A stretch of DNA of 64,000 nt from an uncultured Prevotella sp. GTDB lineage: Bacteria; Bacteroidota; Bacteroidia; Bacteroidales; Bacteroidaceae. The DNA lies in NCBI GenBank assembly GCA_900318395.1, contig ONKL01000002.1, forward strand, positions 1 through 64,000, in the 5' to 3' direction. Positions 55,289-64,000 of the stretch are shown here, piece by piece; the stretch's first letter is position 1, and each line of letters starts with the position of its first letter. The notes below the pieces were generated by a model that was not told the DNA's origin, did no database searches, and saw only the letters and a program-made list of their open reading frames with translations. The translations under genes and the position numbers were made by a program.

Positions 55289-56460
55289 GAAAAAGAATTT
55301 GTTTCCTAGTTGATAGCATTTTCAGTGTTGGTGGAGTTCAAAGAGTAACCGCAGTGATTGCCAAGGAATTGGCAAAAGGCTATGATGTTACTATTGTGAC
55401 TTTCGACAATGAATCCGACAAGAACACTCTACTATTTGGACTCAATGAAGCCCCCATACAATATCGTTTCTTTTCTTATCCATCAATAGGATATCTTCAC
55501 AATAAAATTTGCAAGGCATATAGTGGGTTATATCAAAAATATCGTTTCCAATCTAAATTTGCTTCAAATCTTTATAGCTATAGCTCCTTTCCTTCCACAT
55601 TGAGGAAAGCACTTGCAGAAGAGCTAAAGAAAGGGGAATATGATATCATCATCGGTGTGCATGCTCCATTAGCAGGTCGTCTTGCGACCATCAAGCCTCA
55701 TCTTCAAAAAGTAAGAACCATTGGATGGATACATAATTCATTTGATGCACTATTTGGCGAAGGGTTTATTTACATTGGAGCAGCCAGGAAAAGACATTAT
55801 GTATATCAGTTCAAGAAATTAAATAATGTCGTATTGCTCTCGCATCACGATGCAAACAGTTATCATGAATATGATCCTCTATTCAAACCAACTGTTATTC
55901 ATAACCCTTTGACCTTGCAACCAGGAGCGCTATCAACAGACCATTCTAATCGCTTCTTGGCTGTTGGGCGTTTCTCGCGAAAGCACAAAGGATTTGATCT
56001 GCTCATCAAAGCCTTTCATATCTTTTGCAAAAAAAACAATGAATGGAAATTGGATATTGTAGGAGAAGGTAAAGAAGAAGAGTTATACAGATCATTGATT
56101 GAGAAATATCACTTAGAGAATAGAGTATTTATCCATCCGTTTACTAACAACATCCAAGAGTATTATTCAAGAGCACAAATCTATGTGTTGAGTTCCAGAT
56201 GGGAAGGCTTCGGGCTTGTACTTGTGGAGGCAATGGCTCATGGATTGCCTATAGTATCATCAGACTTGCCGACCAGTAAGGAAATCATGGGTGATTTTGC
56301 GCTCTACTTTAAGAATGGGGATATTAATGAGCTAGCACAGAGATTAGAAGATGCCACACATCTTGATTGGCAAAAGAAGTCAAAGGAGGCATTGGAAATT
56401 GCCAAACGTTTCGACATAAAAAAAATCATTGAACAGTGGAAGCAGCTGATTGAATCATAA
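55285..56460 (+). CDS. GT4 glycosyltransferase
   Basis: This 391-residue GT-B enzyme starts RKRICFLVDSIFSVGGVQRV and has FLAVGRFSRKHKGFDLLIKA and SSRWEGFGLVLVEAMAHGLP. The ATG at 55285 overlaps the previous stop (ATGA); longer in-frame starts lie within the upstream gene. It closes a two-gene AT-rich operon. Confidence 0.88.
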   Translation: MRKRICFLVDSIFSVGGVQRVTAVIAKELAKGYDVTIVTFDNESDKNTLLFGLNEAPIQYRFFSYPSIGYLHNKICKAYSGLYQKYRFQSKFASNLYSYSSFPSTLRKALAEELKKGEYDIIIGVHAPLAGRLATIKPHLQKVRTIGWIHNSFDALFGEGFIYIGAARKRHYVYQFKKLNNVVLLSHHDANSYHEYDPLFKPTVIHNPLTLQPGALSTDHSNRFLAVGRFSRKHKGFDLLIKAFHIFCKKNNEWKLDIVGEGKEEELYRSLIEKYHLENRVFIHPFTNNIQEYYSRAQIYVLSSRWEGFGLVLVEAMAHGLPIVSSDLPTSKEIMGDFALYFKNGDINELAQRLEDATHLDWQKKSKEALEIAKRFDIKKIIEQWKQLIES

Positions 56461-56473
56461 AATGCGGATAAAA

Positions 56474-56505
56474 TTTGGAATTATACAAAATTATTCGTAC
56501 TTTTG
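56474..56505 (+). promoter_or_regulatory. Promoter of the acetyltransferase-GT4 pair
   Basis: A -33 TTTG at 56474-56477 and a -7 TACTTTTG at 56498-56505, 20 bases apart. Confidence 0.7.
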
Positions 56506-56526
56506 TGGTCATAAATGTGAAATGGG

Positions 56527-57117
56527 ATGAATAGCGAAGCCCTCAGAGAGAGGTTCAAGAACAATCCGAAGTGGAAGAAGTTCTTTGACTGGATGATTAT
56601 GAACCAAGTGGAGACAAGACCACGATGGTTCATCAGATTGTTGGCGCCATTGTACCAGCATCGGGGGAAGCATTCGGTTATTCATCGCTCTGCTCGGATG
56701 GATACACCTCCGTATCGAACATTCTCTTTGGGCGATTATTCGGTTGTGGAATCGTTTGCCTGCATCAATAATGCGGTGGGCGATGTGATCATCGGCGACT
56801 ACACCCGAGTGGGACTGCACAATACTATCATCGGCCCTGTGACTATTGGCCATCATGTGAATCTGGCACAGGGGATTACTGTGACGGCGCTGAATCATAA
56901 TTTTGAGAATCCTGACAGGAGAATCGATGAGCAAGGAGTTTCGACAAAACCTGTCACCATCGGCAATGACATCTGGATTGGTGCGAATGCCGTTATTCTG
57001 CCAGGGGTCACTATCGGGGAGCATTCTGTGGTTGCCGCAGGAGCCGTTGTTACTAAGGATGTGCCACCCCACTCGCTCGTGGCTGGGGTGCCTGCAAAAA
57101 TCATCAAGCAGATATGA
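56527..57117 (+). CDS. Hexapeptide-repeat acetyltransferase (WcaF-like)
   Basis: This 196-residue left-handed beta-helix protein probably acetylates a sugar from acetyl-CoA. The hexapeptide repeats run from about residue 75 to 190, with the catalytic-type His in [11 protein letters not shown] and the acetyl-CoA-side region [20 protein letters not shown], ending [15 protein letters not shown]. Closest in type to WcaF and other colanic-acid/capsule O-acetyltransferases. Base composition is balanced again from here on. Its stop overlaps the next ATG. Confidence 0.88.
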   Translation: MNSEALRERFKNNPKWKKFFDWMIMNQVETRPRWFIRLLAPLYQHRGKHSVIHRSARMDTPPYRTFSLGDYSVVESFACINNAVGDVIIGDYTRVGLHNTIIGPVTIGHHVNLAQGITVTALNHNFENPDRRIDEQGVSTKPVTIGNDIWIGANAVILPGVTIGEHSVVAAGAVVTKDVPPHSLVAGVPAKIIKQI

Positions 57118-58250
57118 GAATAGGAATTGAAGCTCAAAGAATCTTCCGCAAGAATAAGCACGGCATGGACTATGTGGTGCTGCAGGAGATTCGTGAACTT
57201 CAGAAGATAGATACAAGGAATGAATACTTCGTGTTCGTTGCTCCAGGTGACGATAGATGTCTGGAGGATACCCAGAATGTGCACATTCTGGAAATAGGTG
57301 GTGACTTCTATCCGCTTTGGGAGCAGGTAACTCTTCTGAAAGCTGCCAACGAACTGAATCTGGACATGCTTCACTGCACGAGTAACACAGCCCCCATCCG
57401 TTGTAAGATTCCACTCATCCTGACTTTGCATGACATTATCTTCCTGGAACCAAGAGACAAAGCCAACAAATCGTTCTACCAGAATATGGGCTGGTTTTAT
57501 CGCAGACTTGTTGTTCCACGCATCCTCAAGAAATGCAAGCGTATCATCACGGTCTCGAACTTCGAGAAAAACAATATCATGTCGAAGTTGGATTTACCAC
57601 AAGGCAAAATCGCGATGATTTACAATGGCTACAACGAATGGTTCAAACCTCTAGACGACACCGAACAGATATACAAAAAGTATATCGACTCATCAGGCTA
57701 TTTCTTCTTCCTTGGCAATACTGATCCCAAGAAGAACACGGAACGGACACTCGTTGCCTACTCGAAATACCTGGAGAAATCGGAGATGAAGCGTCAACTC
57801 TTGATGGCAGATCTCGACAAGTCGTTCCTAAGCAGTATTATCGAGAGAAACCACATTGAGAACATCCTCCCTCAGATCGTGATGCCAGGCTATATCGTAA
57901 ACAAAGATCTACCTTATATATATAATAATGCTTTCGCCTTCCTCTACACCTCGCTGAGGGAGAGCTTTGGCATTCCACTATTGGAGGCTATGGCCTGCGG
58001 AACACCAGTCATTACCTCCAACACTTCTTCGATGCCAGAAATCGGAGGCCCAGAGGCTATCCTGATTAATCCGGAAGACCCTGACGAAATAGCGGAAAAG
58101 ATGTTGCAGTTAGAAAAAGATGAGGCATTATATCAGCGACAGAAAAAGATCGGTCCCATACGGGCGAAATGCTTCTCTTGGCAACAGACAGCTGAGCATT
58201 TGCTGGATCTTTACGAGAGCATCTACAAACGTAATGCTTCAAGAAAATAA
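57114..58250 (+). CDS. GT4 glycosyltransferase (mannosyltransferase-like)
   Basis: This 378-residue GT-B enzyme has [18 protein letters not shown] at the N-terminus, [27 protein letters not shown] and [20 protein letters not shown] (E-x7-E). This subgroup often uses GDP-mannose, which ManC makes here, but the donor is only inferred. The last 12 bases overlap the converging gene at 58239. Confidence 0.87.
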   Translation: MRIGIEAQRIFRKNKHGMDYVVLQEIRELQKIDTRNEYFVFVAPGDDRCLEDTQNVHILEIGGDFYPLWEQVTLLKAANELNLDMLHCTSNTAPIRCKIPLILTLHDIIFLEPRDKANKSFYQNMGWFYRRLVVPRILKKCKRIITVSNFEKNNIMSKLDLPQGKIAMIYNGYNEWFKPLDDTEQIYKKYIDSSGYFFFLGNTDPKKNTERTLVAYSKYLEKSEMKRQLLMADLDKSFLSSIIERNHIENILPQIVMPGYIVNKDLPYIYNNAFAFLYTSLRESFGIPLLEAMACGTPVITSNTSSMPEIGGPEAILINPEDPDEIAEKMLQLEKDEALYQRQKKIGPIRAKCFSWQQTAEHLLDLYESIYKRNASRK

Positions 58251-58577
58251 ATCAAGAGAGAGGTCGACGGCGGGCTTCTCTTCTTTTTCTTCTGTCTGAC
58301 GAGACTCGCGGAATTCGATGATTAACTGGCGGGCATCGGCATTATGCTGGGTGTTCAGACGATAACAGCCACGCTGACCTGTGGACTCGATCAAAGAGAG
58401 ATCAGACTTGGAGTTTTTCAATAAGTATTGCTGGACGTAGGTACGGATTTCTTCGAAATCAGGGGTATAAAACAGACTTACATTCTGGTTGAAAATATGC
58501 TTGGACATCTGCTGAACACTGATGCCCTTCTCCCCCACCTCAATGAGTATCTGTAATATCTGCTTGTCGTAAGTCAT
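58239..58577 (-). CDS. Small winged-helix-like protein of unknown function
   Basis: This 112-residue protein begins TYDKQILQILIEVGEKGISV, followed by a helix-turn pattern (QQMSKHIFNQN) and a wing-like GQRGCYRL segment, then an acidic tail ([18 protein letters not shown]). The pattern suggests a winged-helix fold for DNA or protein binding, but I do not recognise the family with confidence. The upstream gene's terminator at 58583-58615 separates it from the next gene, so it may depend on read-through or an unseen promoter. Confidence 0.6.
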   Translation of the reverse strand: MTYDKQILQILIEVGEKGISVQQMSKHIFNQNVSLFYTPDFEEIRTYVQQYLLKNSKSDLSLIESTGQRGCYRLNTQHNADARQLIIEFRESRQTEEKEEKPAVDLSLDLFS

Positions 58578-58582
58578 TGGAG

Positions 58583-58615
58583 AAAAAAAGGTCGGTAAAG
58601 TGCTTACCGACCTTT
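58583..58615 (-). terminator. Intrinsic terminator after the Lys/Ala-tailed winged-helix gene
   Basis: The hairpin AAAGGTCGGTAA / TTACCGACCTTT has a five-base loop. On the minus strand it is followed by a T-run. Confidence 0.88.
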
Positions 58616-58636
58616 TCTATTATTCGTTAAATTGTC

Positions 58637-58948
58637 TTATGCCAATGTAACTTTCTCGCCATCGTTAACGAGCTTGCCCTCCTTGAAGAGCCAACCCAGA
58701 CCGAGAAGAGTCTCCTCCTCAGAAATCTTTGCAGCCTTAGCAATCTCATTTACTGCGAGAGCCTTACCAGCTGCTGCGAGTGCCTGATATACATCTCCTG
58801 CCTTGAAACCTGCGTTCTCAGCGTTTACAGCGAATACAGACTTTGCAGCTGCCTTAGGAGCGGCGGCCTTCTTTACGGTTGTGGTTTTCTTAGCTGCGGC
58901 TGCCTTTGTCTCAGTAGCCTTCTTAGCTGTTGCTTTCTTTTCTGCCAT
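58637..58948 (-). CDS. Winged-helix protein with a histone-H1-like Lys/Ala tail
   Basis: This 103-residue protein has an N-terminal tail (residues 1-40) made almost only of Lys, Ala, Thr and Glu (AEKKATAKKATETKAAAAKK), then a small winged-helix domain (AENAGFKAGDVYQALAAAGK, EIAKAAKISEEETLLGLGWL, EGKLV). The domain fits the DUF2582 type. The tail resembles that of bacterial H1-like proteins and could bind DNA without sequence specificity. A -7 element (TAATTTTG) lies at 59007-59014 and a terminator follows, so it is a single-gene unit. Confidence 0.85.
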   Translation of the reverse strand: MAEKKATAKKATETKAAAAKKTTTVKKAAAPKAAAKSVFAVNAENAGFKAGDVYQALAAAGKALAVNEIAKAAKISEEETLLGLGWLFKEGKLVNDGEKVTLA

Positions 58949-59006
58949 AGTTCTTATAAAATTAATACTCTTATTGAAGTTTAATGTCTTATTTTATTTT
59001 CGAGTG

Positions 59007-59014
59007 CAAAATTA
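59007..59014 (-). promoter_or_regulatory. -7 promoter element of the H1-like gene
   Basis: TAATTTTG on the minus strand, 58 bases before the ATG. Confidence 0.55.
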
Positions 59015-59069
59015 ACACTTATTATTCAGACAAGTTATTTATATTTAAGTATTTTTGGCAAAATGTCAA

Positions 59070-60830
59070 TTATTCTTGATGTAAGTCAATGCGCAACTGA
59101 AGTTCTTCAAGTTGTTTCGGGTCTAACTCACCAGGGGCATCCAACATCACATCGCGACCACTATTATTCTTCGGGAATGCAATGCAATCACGAATGCTGT
59201 CGAGACCTGCCATCAACGACACGAAACGATCGAGACCAAAGGCCAGACCTGCGTGAGGAGGTGCACCATACTTGAAGGCATTGATGAGGAAGCCGAACTG
59301 AGCCATTGCTCTCTCGGGTGTGAAACCAAGAATCTGGAACATCTTCTCCTGCAACTTGCCATCGTGGATACGGAGGGAACCGCCACCAACCTCGACTCCA
59401 TTGCAGACAAAATCGTAAGCGACGGCACGCACTTTTTCTGGGGCAGTATCCAACAGAGGGATATCATCGGGATTTGGCATCGTAAATGGATGGTGGGTAG
59501 CCATCAGGCGCTGCTCCTCATCACTCCACTCAAAGAGTGGGAAGTCGACAATCCACAGACATACGAAGTTGTCCTTATCACGAAGACCGAGACGATCGCC
59601 CATCTCCAGACGAAGCGTACAGAGCTGGACACGCGTCTTATTGGCATTGTCGCCAGAAAGGATCAGCACGAGGTCGCCATCCTTGGCACCTGTTGCTTCC
59701 TTAACCTTTGCCCAGACCTCAGGCGTATAGAACTTATCGATGCTGGACTTAACTGTACCATCCTCATTGAACTTGACATATACCAAGCCCTTGGCACCTA
59801 CCTGAGGACGCTTGACGAACTCGGTCAATTCATCGAGTTGCTTACGGGAATAGTTGGCACAACCAGGCACACAGATACCACCGATATAGTTAGCATCATT
59901 GAATACAGGGAAAGTTCCAGTACCCTTCAGCTGATCCATCAGCTCGACGAACTCCATGCCGAAACGAAGATCGGGCTTATCTGATCCGAAGCGACGCATG
60001 GCCTCATGCCAAGTCATACGCTGCAGAGGGGGAAGTTCCACACCACGCACCTCTTTAAACAGATGGCGGGCCATATCCTCGAAGAGCTGCAGCACATCTT
60101 CCTGTTCAACAAACGACATCTCACAGTCGATCTGCGTAAACTCAGGCTGACGGTCTGCACGAAGATCCTCATCACGGAAACACTTGGCAATCTGGAAGTA
60201 ACGGTCGAAACCTGACACCATCAGCAACTGCTTCAAGGTCTGAGGAGACTGAGGCAACGCATAGAACTGTCCTGGATTCATACGAGAAGGCACCACAAAG
60301 TCGCGTGCTCCCTCAGGAGTTGAACCAATCAGGATAGGAGTCTCTACCTCGATGAAATCCTTAGCATCGAGGAAGTTACGAATCAGGATGGTCATACGGT
60401 GACGCAGTTCAAGATTCTTACGAACTGCAGCACGACGAAGATCGAGATAACGATATTTCATGCGGATATCATCGCCGCCATCAGTATTATCTTCAATCGT
60501 AAATGGAGGTGTGAGACTCTCGCTGAGAATATTCAGTTCTTTAACCAGAATTTCAATGTCACCTGTTGGCATCTTGGGGTTCTTGCTCTGACGCTCACTT
60601 ACTTCACCCTTTACCTGAATACAGAACTCACGTCCGAGTTTATTAGCACGCTCACAAAGTTCTGCATCGTCGGCCTCGTTGAAGACCAACTGTGTCAAAC
60701 CATAACGGTCGCGCAGATCGACGAAGGTCATACCTCCCATCTTGCGACTGCGCTGTACCCATCCTGCCAGTGTTACCACACTGCCTGCATCCGAGAGACG
60801 AAGCTCTCCACAAGTCTTACTTCTATACAT
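59070..60830 (-). CDS. aspS: Aspartyl-tRNA synthetase
   Basis: This 586-residue class II synthetase charges tRNA-Asp. It has the OB-fold anticodon domain at the N-terminus ([20 protein letters not shown]), motif 2 ([18 protein letters not shown]), the bacterial GAD insertion (about 290-420) and motif 3 ([15 protein letters not shown]). Length is that of the bacterial type. Its promoter is a TAATTTTG element at 60859-60866. Confidence 0.97.
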   Translation of the reverse strand: MYRSKTCGELRLSDAGSVVTLAGWVQRSRKMGGMTFVDLRDRYGLTQLVFNEADDAELCERANKLGREFCIQVKGEVSERQSKNPKMPTGDIEILVKELNILSESLTPPFTIEDNTDGGDDIRMKYRYLDLRRAAVRKNLELRHRMTILIRNFLDAKDFIEVETPILIGSTPEGARDFVVPSRMNPGQFYALPQSPQTLKQLLMVSGFDRYFQIAKCFRDEDLRADRQPEFTQIDCEMSFVEQEDVLQLFEDMARHLFKEVRGVELPPLQRMTWHEAMRRFGSDKPDLRFGMEFVELMDQLKGTGTFPVFNDANYIGGICVPGCANYSRKQLDELTEFVKRPQVGAKGLVYVKFNEDGTVKSSIDKFYTPEVWAKVKEATGAKDGDLVLILSGDNANKTRVQLCTLRLEMGDRLGLRDKDNFVCLWIVDFPLFEWSDEEQRLMATHHPFTMPNPDDIPLLDTAPEKVRAVAYDFVCNGVEVGGGSLRIHDGKLQEKMFQILGFTPERAMAQFGFLINAFKYGAPPHAGLAFGLDRFVSLMAGLDSIRDCIAFPKNNSGRDVMLDAPGELDPKQLEELQLRIDLHQE

Positions 60831-60858
60831 ATTCTTATGTTTTTATCCTTTTGAGCTG

Positions 60859-60866
60859 CAAAATTA
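60859..60866 (-). promoter_or_regulatory. -7 promoter element of aspS
   Basis: TAATTTTG on the minus strand, 28 bases before the aspS ATG. Confidence 0.6.
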
Positions 60867-60923
60867 CACAAAATATTAATAAAAAAAGATGAAAAACTAA
60901 AAATAATGTTTGATTAGCCACAT

Positions 60924-60952
60924 TTTTCACTTTTCACTTTTCACTTTTCACT
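60924..60952. repeat. Tandem heptamer repeat TTTTCAC
   Basis: Four direct copies of TTTTCAC lie in the spacer upstream of the DUF1573 gene. An inverted set of AAGTGAA copies lies at 62638-62660, so the two flank the DUF1573/DUF3078 pair. Confidence 0.85.
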
Positions 60953-60961
60953 TCTTTTTAG

Positions 60962-60969
60962 TATCTTTG
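60962..60969 (+). promoter_or_regulatory. -7 promoter element of the DUF1573 gene
   Basis: TATCTTTG lies 30 bases before the ATG at 61000. Confidence 0.6.
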
Positions 60970-60999
60970 CCACGATTTTTCATTTAAACAACAAAAACG

Positions 61000-61386
61000 A
61001 TGAAGAAAATTGTGATTATGACCCTGATGCTGATGTGCGGATTGACGGCTGCACTAGCACAGAAACCTGCAGAGATTAAGTTCGATAAACTCACACACGA
61101 TTTCGGAACTTTCTCTGAAAAGAACCCCGTAGTTTCGTATACCTTCACTTATACCAACGTAGGTGAACAGCCTCTTGTCATCAATCAGGCTGTTGCCAGT
61201 TGCGGCTGTACGGTTCCTGAATACACCAAGACACCTATCCAGCCAGGAGAGAAGGGTGAGATTAAGGTGACCTATAATGGAACTGGCAAATTCCCAGGTC
61301 ACTTCAAGAAATCGATTACTGTCAGGACCAACGGAGCTGTTGAGATGACCAGACTCTACATCGAAGGAGATATGACAGAACAATAA
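61000..61386 (+). CDS. DUF1573 periplasmic protein
   Basis: This 128-residue protein has a signal peptide (VIMTLMLMCGLTAALAQ) and one Ig-like DUF1573 domain with FDKLTHDFGTF at the start and the conserved SCGCTVPEY cysteine pair and KTPIQPGEKGEI. The function of the family is unknown; it is common in Bacteroidota envelopes. It is a single-gene unit with its own promoter and terminator. Confidence 0.9.
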   Translation: MKKIVIMTLMLMCGLTAALAQKPAEIKFDKLTHDFGTFSEKNPVVSYTFTYTNVGEQPLVINQAVASCGCTVPEYTKTPIQPGEKGEIKVTYNGTGKFPGHFKKSITVRTNGAVEMTRLYIEGDMTEQ

Positions 61387-61388
61387 CT

Positions 61389-61420
61389 GAAAAAGACTCG
61401 CTTGCGGCGAGTCTTTTTTC
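61389..61420. terminator. Bidirectional intrinsic terminator between DUF1573 and DUF3078 genes
   Basis: The hairpin AAAGACTCGC / GCGAGTCTTT has a short loop, an A-run before and a T-run after. Confidence 0.9.
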
Positions 61421-61423
61421 TTT

Positions 61424-62605
61424 TCAGAAGGCATACGCAAATCCAATGGAACTGAACTCCTTGAACTGCCAGTAGCCCCAATCCTCGTCGTAGCCGCCCA
61501 CATCGTCGAATCGTGGGAAGAGGAACAGATTGGCAGTGATATACTTGGACACACGTAACTCAAAAGTATTTTCCCATTCTATCAAAGCATGCTTATAGGC
61601 TGTGAAAGCATAGAGACGCGTCTTCCAAGTTACCACATCATTCATCTTCCAAGTCAAGTCAGCCGTCAGGTGAGAAGCAAACTCAACCTTTGAGCGCTTG
61701 CCCTCATCAAGTCCATAACTGGGTCCAAGGTTCAGACGGTCTACATACAGGTAGTTGAGTGAGATGGGTGAGAAGTTGATGGTTCCTGTCAGACGTTTGT
61801 TCTCAGACTCCACCTTATAATCCATACCAAGACCGAGGTTGACGTTCAAGGGCGATGTGAAATCTGAGTAGGTCTTCTCGTCATTAGCTTTCAAACCTCT
61901 TGAGAACTGGGTATAGGCCAAGAGCTGCAAAGTGTAGTACCAATTCTTGGCTGCCTCAAGTCCTACCTTACTTGTCAGACGCAGCAGGTCTTCATTCGAC
62001 TTGAACTTATGGAGCGAGTCAGTACGTGTATGGAGGAATCCAAGTTTCATCTCCAACTTGTTGTCCCACTTCCACTTGTGCTTATTGTCATAATTGGCCT
62101 CAAGAGTCAGTGAACCCAACATCGAATAGTTGCTTTCACCTCCTTTATACCAGTTGCCAGAGATATAGCTCTGCATGAACTGCAGGAAACCGTCACCTTT
62201 GAAAGTCCAAAACTTTGGTTTCTGAACCATCACCGTATCAGGGATATCCTGTGGGACATCCACCAGCAGAGGCGGCTCCACCTTATCCACGAACTCCACC
62301 TTATTCTCAATAGGCAGATTGACATCATTGCGGATCTCTCCAGATTCCTTCAGTTCGGTCTCTGTGGCCTTCACAAGATCAGGGCGGTTCAGGTACACAT
62401 TCAGCAAGGCGGCGTCAACGGCATCGGAAACCTGATCCTTACCTGCTGATTCTGAGTTGAGTGCCAACGACTTATCTGCCACATTGTGATAAAAAGTCGT
62501 TGGTGCAAACAGACGGAAATATCTTCCATCGACACTGTCATTTGGCTGTGCGGCATAAGCGCTGAGCGCTGAAACAACCGCTAAAATAAATGTAACTTTT
62601 CTCAT
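61424..62605 (-). CDS. DUF3078 family outer-membrane-type protein
   Basis: This 393-residue protein has a signal peptide (VTFILAVVSALSAYAAQ) and, from about residue 150, a string of alternating aromatic/polar segments typical of beta-barrel strands (GNWYKGGESNYSMLGSLTLE, KWDNKLEMKLGFL, WYYTLQLLAYTQF), ending in an aromatic residue (GFAYAF). These fit an outer-membrane barrel of the DUF3078 family. The function is unknown. The ATG at 62605 is 9 bases after the -7 element, so the leader is very short. Confidence 0.85.
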   Translation of the reverse strand: MRKVTFILAVVSALSAYAAQPNDSVDGRYFRLFAPTTFYHNVADKSLALNSESAGKDQVSDAVDAALLNVYLNRPDLVKATETELKESGEIRNDVNLPIENKVEFVDKVEPPLLVDVPQDIPDTVMVQKPKFWTFKGDGFLQFMQSYISGNWYKGGESNYSMLGSLTLEANYDNKHKWKWDNKLEMKLGFLHTRTDSLHKFKSNEDLLRLTSKVGLEAAKNWYYTLQLLAYTQFSRGLKANDEKTYSDFTSPLNVNLGLGMDYKVESENKRLTGTINFSPISLNYLYVDRLNLGPSYGLDEGKRSKVEFASHLTADLTWKMNDVVTWKTRLYAFTAYKHALIEWENTFELRVSKYITANLFLFPRFDDVGGYDEDWGYWQFKEFSSIGFAYAF

Positions 62606-62614
62606 AACTAGTTG

Positions 62615-62622
62615 CAAAGATA
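62615..62622 (-). promoter_or_regulatory. -7 promoter element of the DUF3078 gene
   Basis: TATCTTTG on the minus strand, 9 bases before the ATG. Confidence 0.6.
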
Positions 62623-62637
62623 CGAAAAAAAATGAGA

Positions 62638-62660
62638 AGTGAAAAGTGAAAAGTGAAAAA
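62638..62660. repeat. Tandem heptamer repeat AAGTGAA
   Basis: Three direct copies, the inverse of the repeat at 60924-60952. A further T/A-rich repeat with TTCTTAATTC units follows at about 62680-62712. Confidence 0.8.
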
Positions 62661-62719
62661 AAACACCACCATTATAGCTTTTTCTTAATTCATCATTCTT
62701 AATTCTTAATTAAAATTCG

Positions 62720-62727
62720 TACCTTTG
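62720..62727 (+). promoter_or_regulatory. -7 promoter element of yidC
   Basis: TACCTTTG lies 43 bases before the yidC ATG. Confidence 0.6.
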
Positions 62728-62770
62728 CACCTTGATTTTACGCGTACATTAATAAATAAAGAAAAAATAG

Positions 62771-64000
62771 ATGAATAAAGACACTCTTATCGGCTTCGTT
62801 CTCATCGCGCTGGTCCTGATTGGATTCAGCTGGTATAACCAGCCCTCCGCAGAGGAAATAGAAGCCGCACGCAAACAAGACAGTATCGCTGCTGCCATCA
62901 AGGATAACGCAGCCAAGCAACAGAAAGCCAACGAAGAAGCCCGAAGAGCTCAGGCAGAGGCTGCTGCTAAAGGTGATTCTACCGCCCTCTTCTTTGCAGC
63001 ACTCAACGGTGAGAACCAGTCGGTGGTGCTGAAGAACGAGAAAGTGGAACTGACATTCGACACCAAAGGTGGTACCATCAGCAAGGCCATCATCAAAGGC
63101 TTTGAGGATAAGGACAACAAGATGGATGTGACGCTCTTTGACAGCAAGACCCAGCAGATGAACTTCATGCTGGCCGGAAAGACGGAGAACATCATCACCA
63201 AGGATCTGTTCTTCACGCCGTCGAACGTTTCAGACTCTACCGTCACAATGACAGCTCAGGCCGGCAACGGTGGTAGCATCGTGTTCAACTACTGGCTCGG
63301 ACCAGATTACATGCTTCACTTCAGTTTCGTAGCCAATGGTCTGAACGGTATCTTCGCTCCTAACTATCAGGAGATGGATATCGAATGGGCTGATATGGCT
63401 CGCCAGCAGGAGAAGGGTTTCACCTTCGAGAACCGCTACTCTACCCTTACCTATAAGGAGAAGGATGGCGGCACTGACTATCTGACTGAGACATCAGACA
63501 AGATTGACGAAAAGATTGAAGAGGCTCTCGACTGGGTAGCCTTCAAGAACCAATTCTTCTCAGCAACCCTCATTGCCAAGGATCATTTCGCAGCCAATTC
63601 GCTGATGACAAGTATATCACAGCAGAAAGGCAGCGGTTTCCTGAAGCAGTTCAATGCCAAGATGAAGACGGCCTTCGACCCTTCAGGCATGCATCCCTCA
63701 GAGTTCGAGATGTATATCGGTCCTAACGACTTCCGTCTGATCAAGAAAGTCGAGGAACAGAGCACCTTCGGTAGGGATCTCGATCTGGAGCAGCTCGTCT
63801 ATCTGGGATGGCCACTCTTCCGCTACATCAACCGCTTCTTTACGATTTACGTATTCGACTGGCTCACCTCTTGGGGCTTCTCAATGGGTATTGTGCTTAT
63901 CCTGATCACCCTGTTGCTGAAGGCCATCACTTTCCCGATGGTGAAGAAGAGCTACATGTCGTCAGCAAAGATGCGTGTGCTGAAGCCTAAACTCGAGGAA
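62771..64000 (+). CDS. yidC: Membrane protein insertase YidC (cut by the window end)
   Basis: The frame stays open from the ATG at 62771 to the window end (410 codons). The protein starts with a membrane helix (TLIGFVLIALVLIGFSWYNQ), then an Ala/Glu/Lys-rich linker, a large periplasmic beta-domain (LFFAALNGENQSVVLKNEK and on), and the first core helices near the end (FTIYVFDWLTSWGFSMGIVL, TLLLKAITFPMVKKSYMSS), where YidC normally places proteins into the inner membrane. About 200 more residues are expected beyond the window. Confidence 0.96.
   Translation, partial: MNKDTLIGFVLIALVLIGFSWYNQPSAEEIEAARKQDSIAAAIKDNAAKQQKANEEARRAQAEAAAKGDSTALFFAALNGENQSVVLKNEKVELTFDTKGGTISKAIIKGFEDKDNKMDVTLFDSKTQQMNFMLAGKTENIITKDLFFTPSNVSDSTVTMTAQAGNGGSIVFNYWLGPDYMLHFSFVANGLNGIFAPNYQEMDIEWADMARQQEKGFTFENRYSTLTYKEKDGGTDYLTETSDKIDEKIEEALDWVAFKNQFFSATLIAKDHFAANSLMTSISQQKGSGFLKQFNAKMKTAFDPSGMHPSEFEMYIGPNDFRLIKKVEEQSTFGRDLDLEQLVYLGWPLFRYINRFFTIYVFDWLTSWGFSMGIVLILITLLLKAITFPMVKKSYMSSAKMRVLKPKLEE

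Overview
The window looks like a chromosome segment of a member of Bacteroidales, most likely Prevotella or a close relative. Genes are repeatedly preceded by the Bacteroidota promoter (-7 element TAnnTTTG, often with TTTG about 20 bases upstream) and lack obvious Shine-Dalgarno sequences. The protein families (kinase-like two-component propeller proteins, DUF1573, DUF3078, a Lys/Ala-tailed winged-helix protein, 4-alpha-glucanotransferase with CBM20 domains) fit the same group.

Layout. 1-15.9 kb is mostly housekeeping with balanced base composition: a PAS histidine kinase, rubrerythrin, a UDP-GlcNAc 2-epimerase-like gene, a propeller sensor without a kinase, a 6S-like structured RNA, riboflavin synthase, a phosphoglycolate-phosphatase-like gene, 4-alpha-glucanotransferase, MltG, GlnRS, a TPR protein and a DedA protein. 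15.96-19.3 kb makes GDP-mannose and GDP-L-fucose (manC, gmd, fcl). After a xylulokinase, 21-32.8 kb is an exopolysaccharide/capsule operon: a lone receiver domain, an initiating sugar-phosphate transferase with a pseudo-receiver N-terminus, a half-size TolC-like protein, a Wzc-like chain-length protein with a degenerate kinase domain, a Wzy-like polymerase, four GT2 glycosyltransferases and a Wzx flippase. 33-38.6 kb adds a fucosyltransferase-like enzyme, a GT4 enzyme and O-acylation genes. 38.6-39.95 kb holds inverted repeats and a decayed GH16 gene. 40-44 kb holds a UbiA-type prenyltransferase, two more acyltransferases and a TupA-like ATP-grasp protein. 44-54 kb is a minus-strand run of ten glycosyltransferase genes, one of them a decayed duplicate. 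54-58.25 kb is a plus-strand set of three GT4 enzymes and a hexapeptide acetyltransferase. 58.2-64 kb returns to housekeeping genes (two winged-helix proteins, AspRS, DUF1573, DUF3078, and YidC cut by the window end).

How it works together (inference). GDP-fucose from Gmd/Fcl probably feeds the fucosyltransferase-like enzyme at 33 kb. Repeat units are started on a polyprenyl carrier by the transferase at 21.4 kb, extended by GT2/GT4 enzymes, flipped by Wzx, polymerised by the Wzy-like protein and exported through the Wzc-like/TolC-like pair. Acyltransferases and SGNH proteins would decorate the glycan. Base composition is a mosaic: the conserved genes are GC-balanced and the variable glycan genes AT-rich, with one switch lying inside the TolC-like gene near 22.74 kb.

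Points most worth a second look are the receiver/pseudo-receiver transferase pair, the split and fused acyltransferase/SGNH systems that meet tail to tail, the decayed GT2 duplicate with its flanking relic, the short repeat insertions inside coding genes, and two genes whose start codon sits 4 bases after a -7 element.
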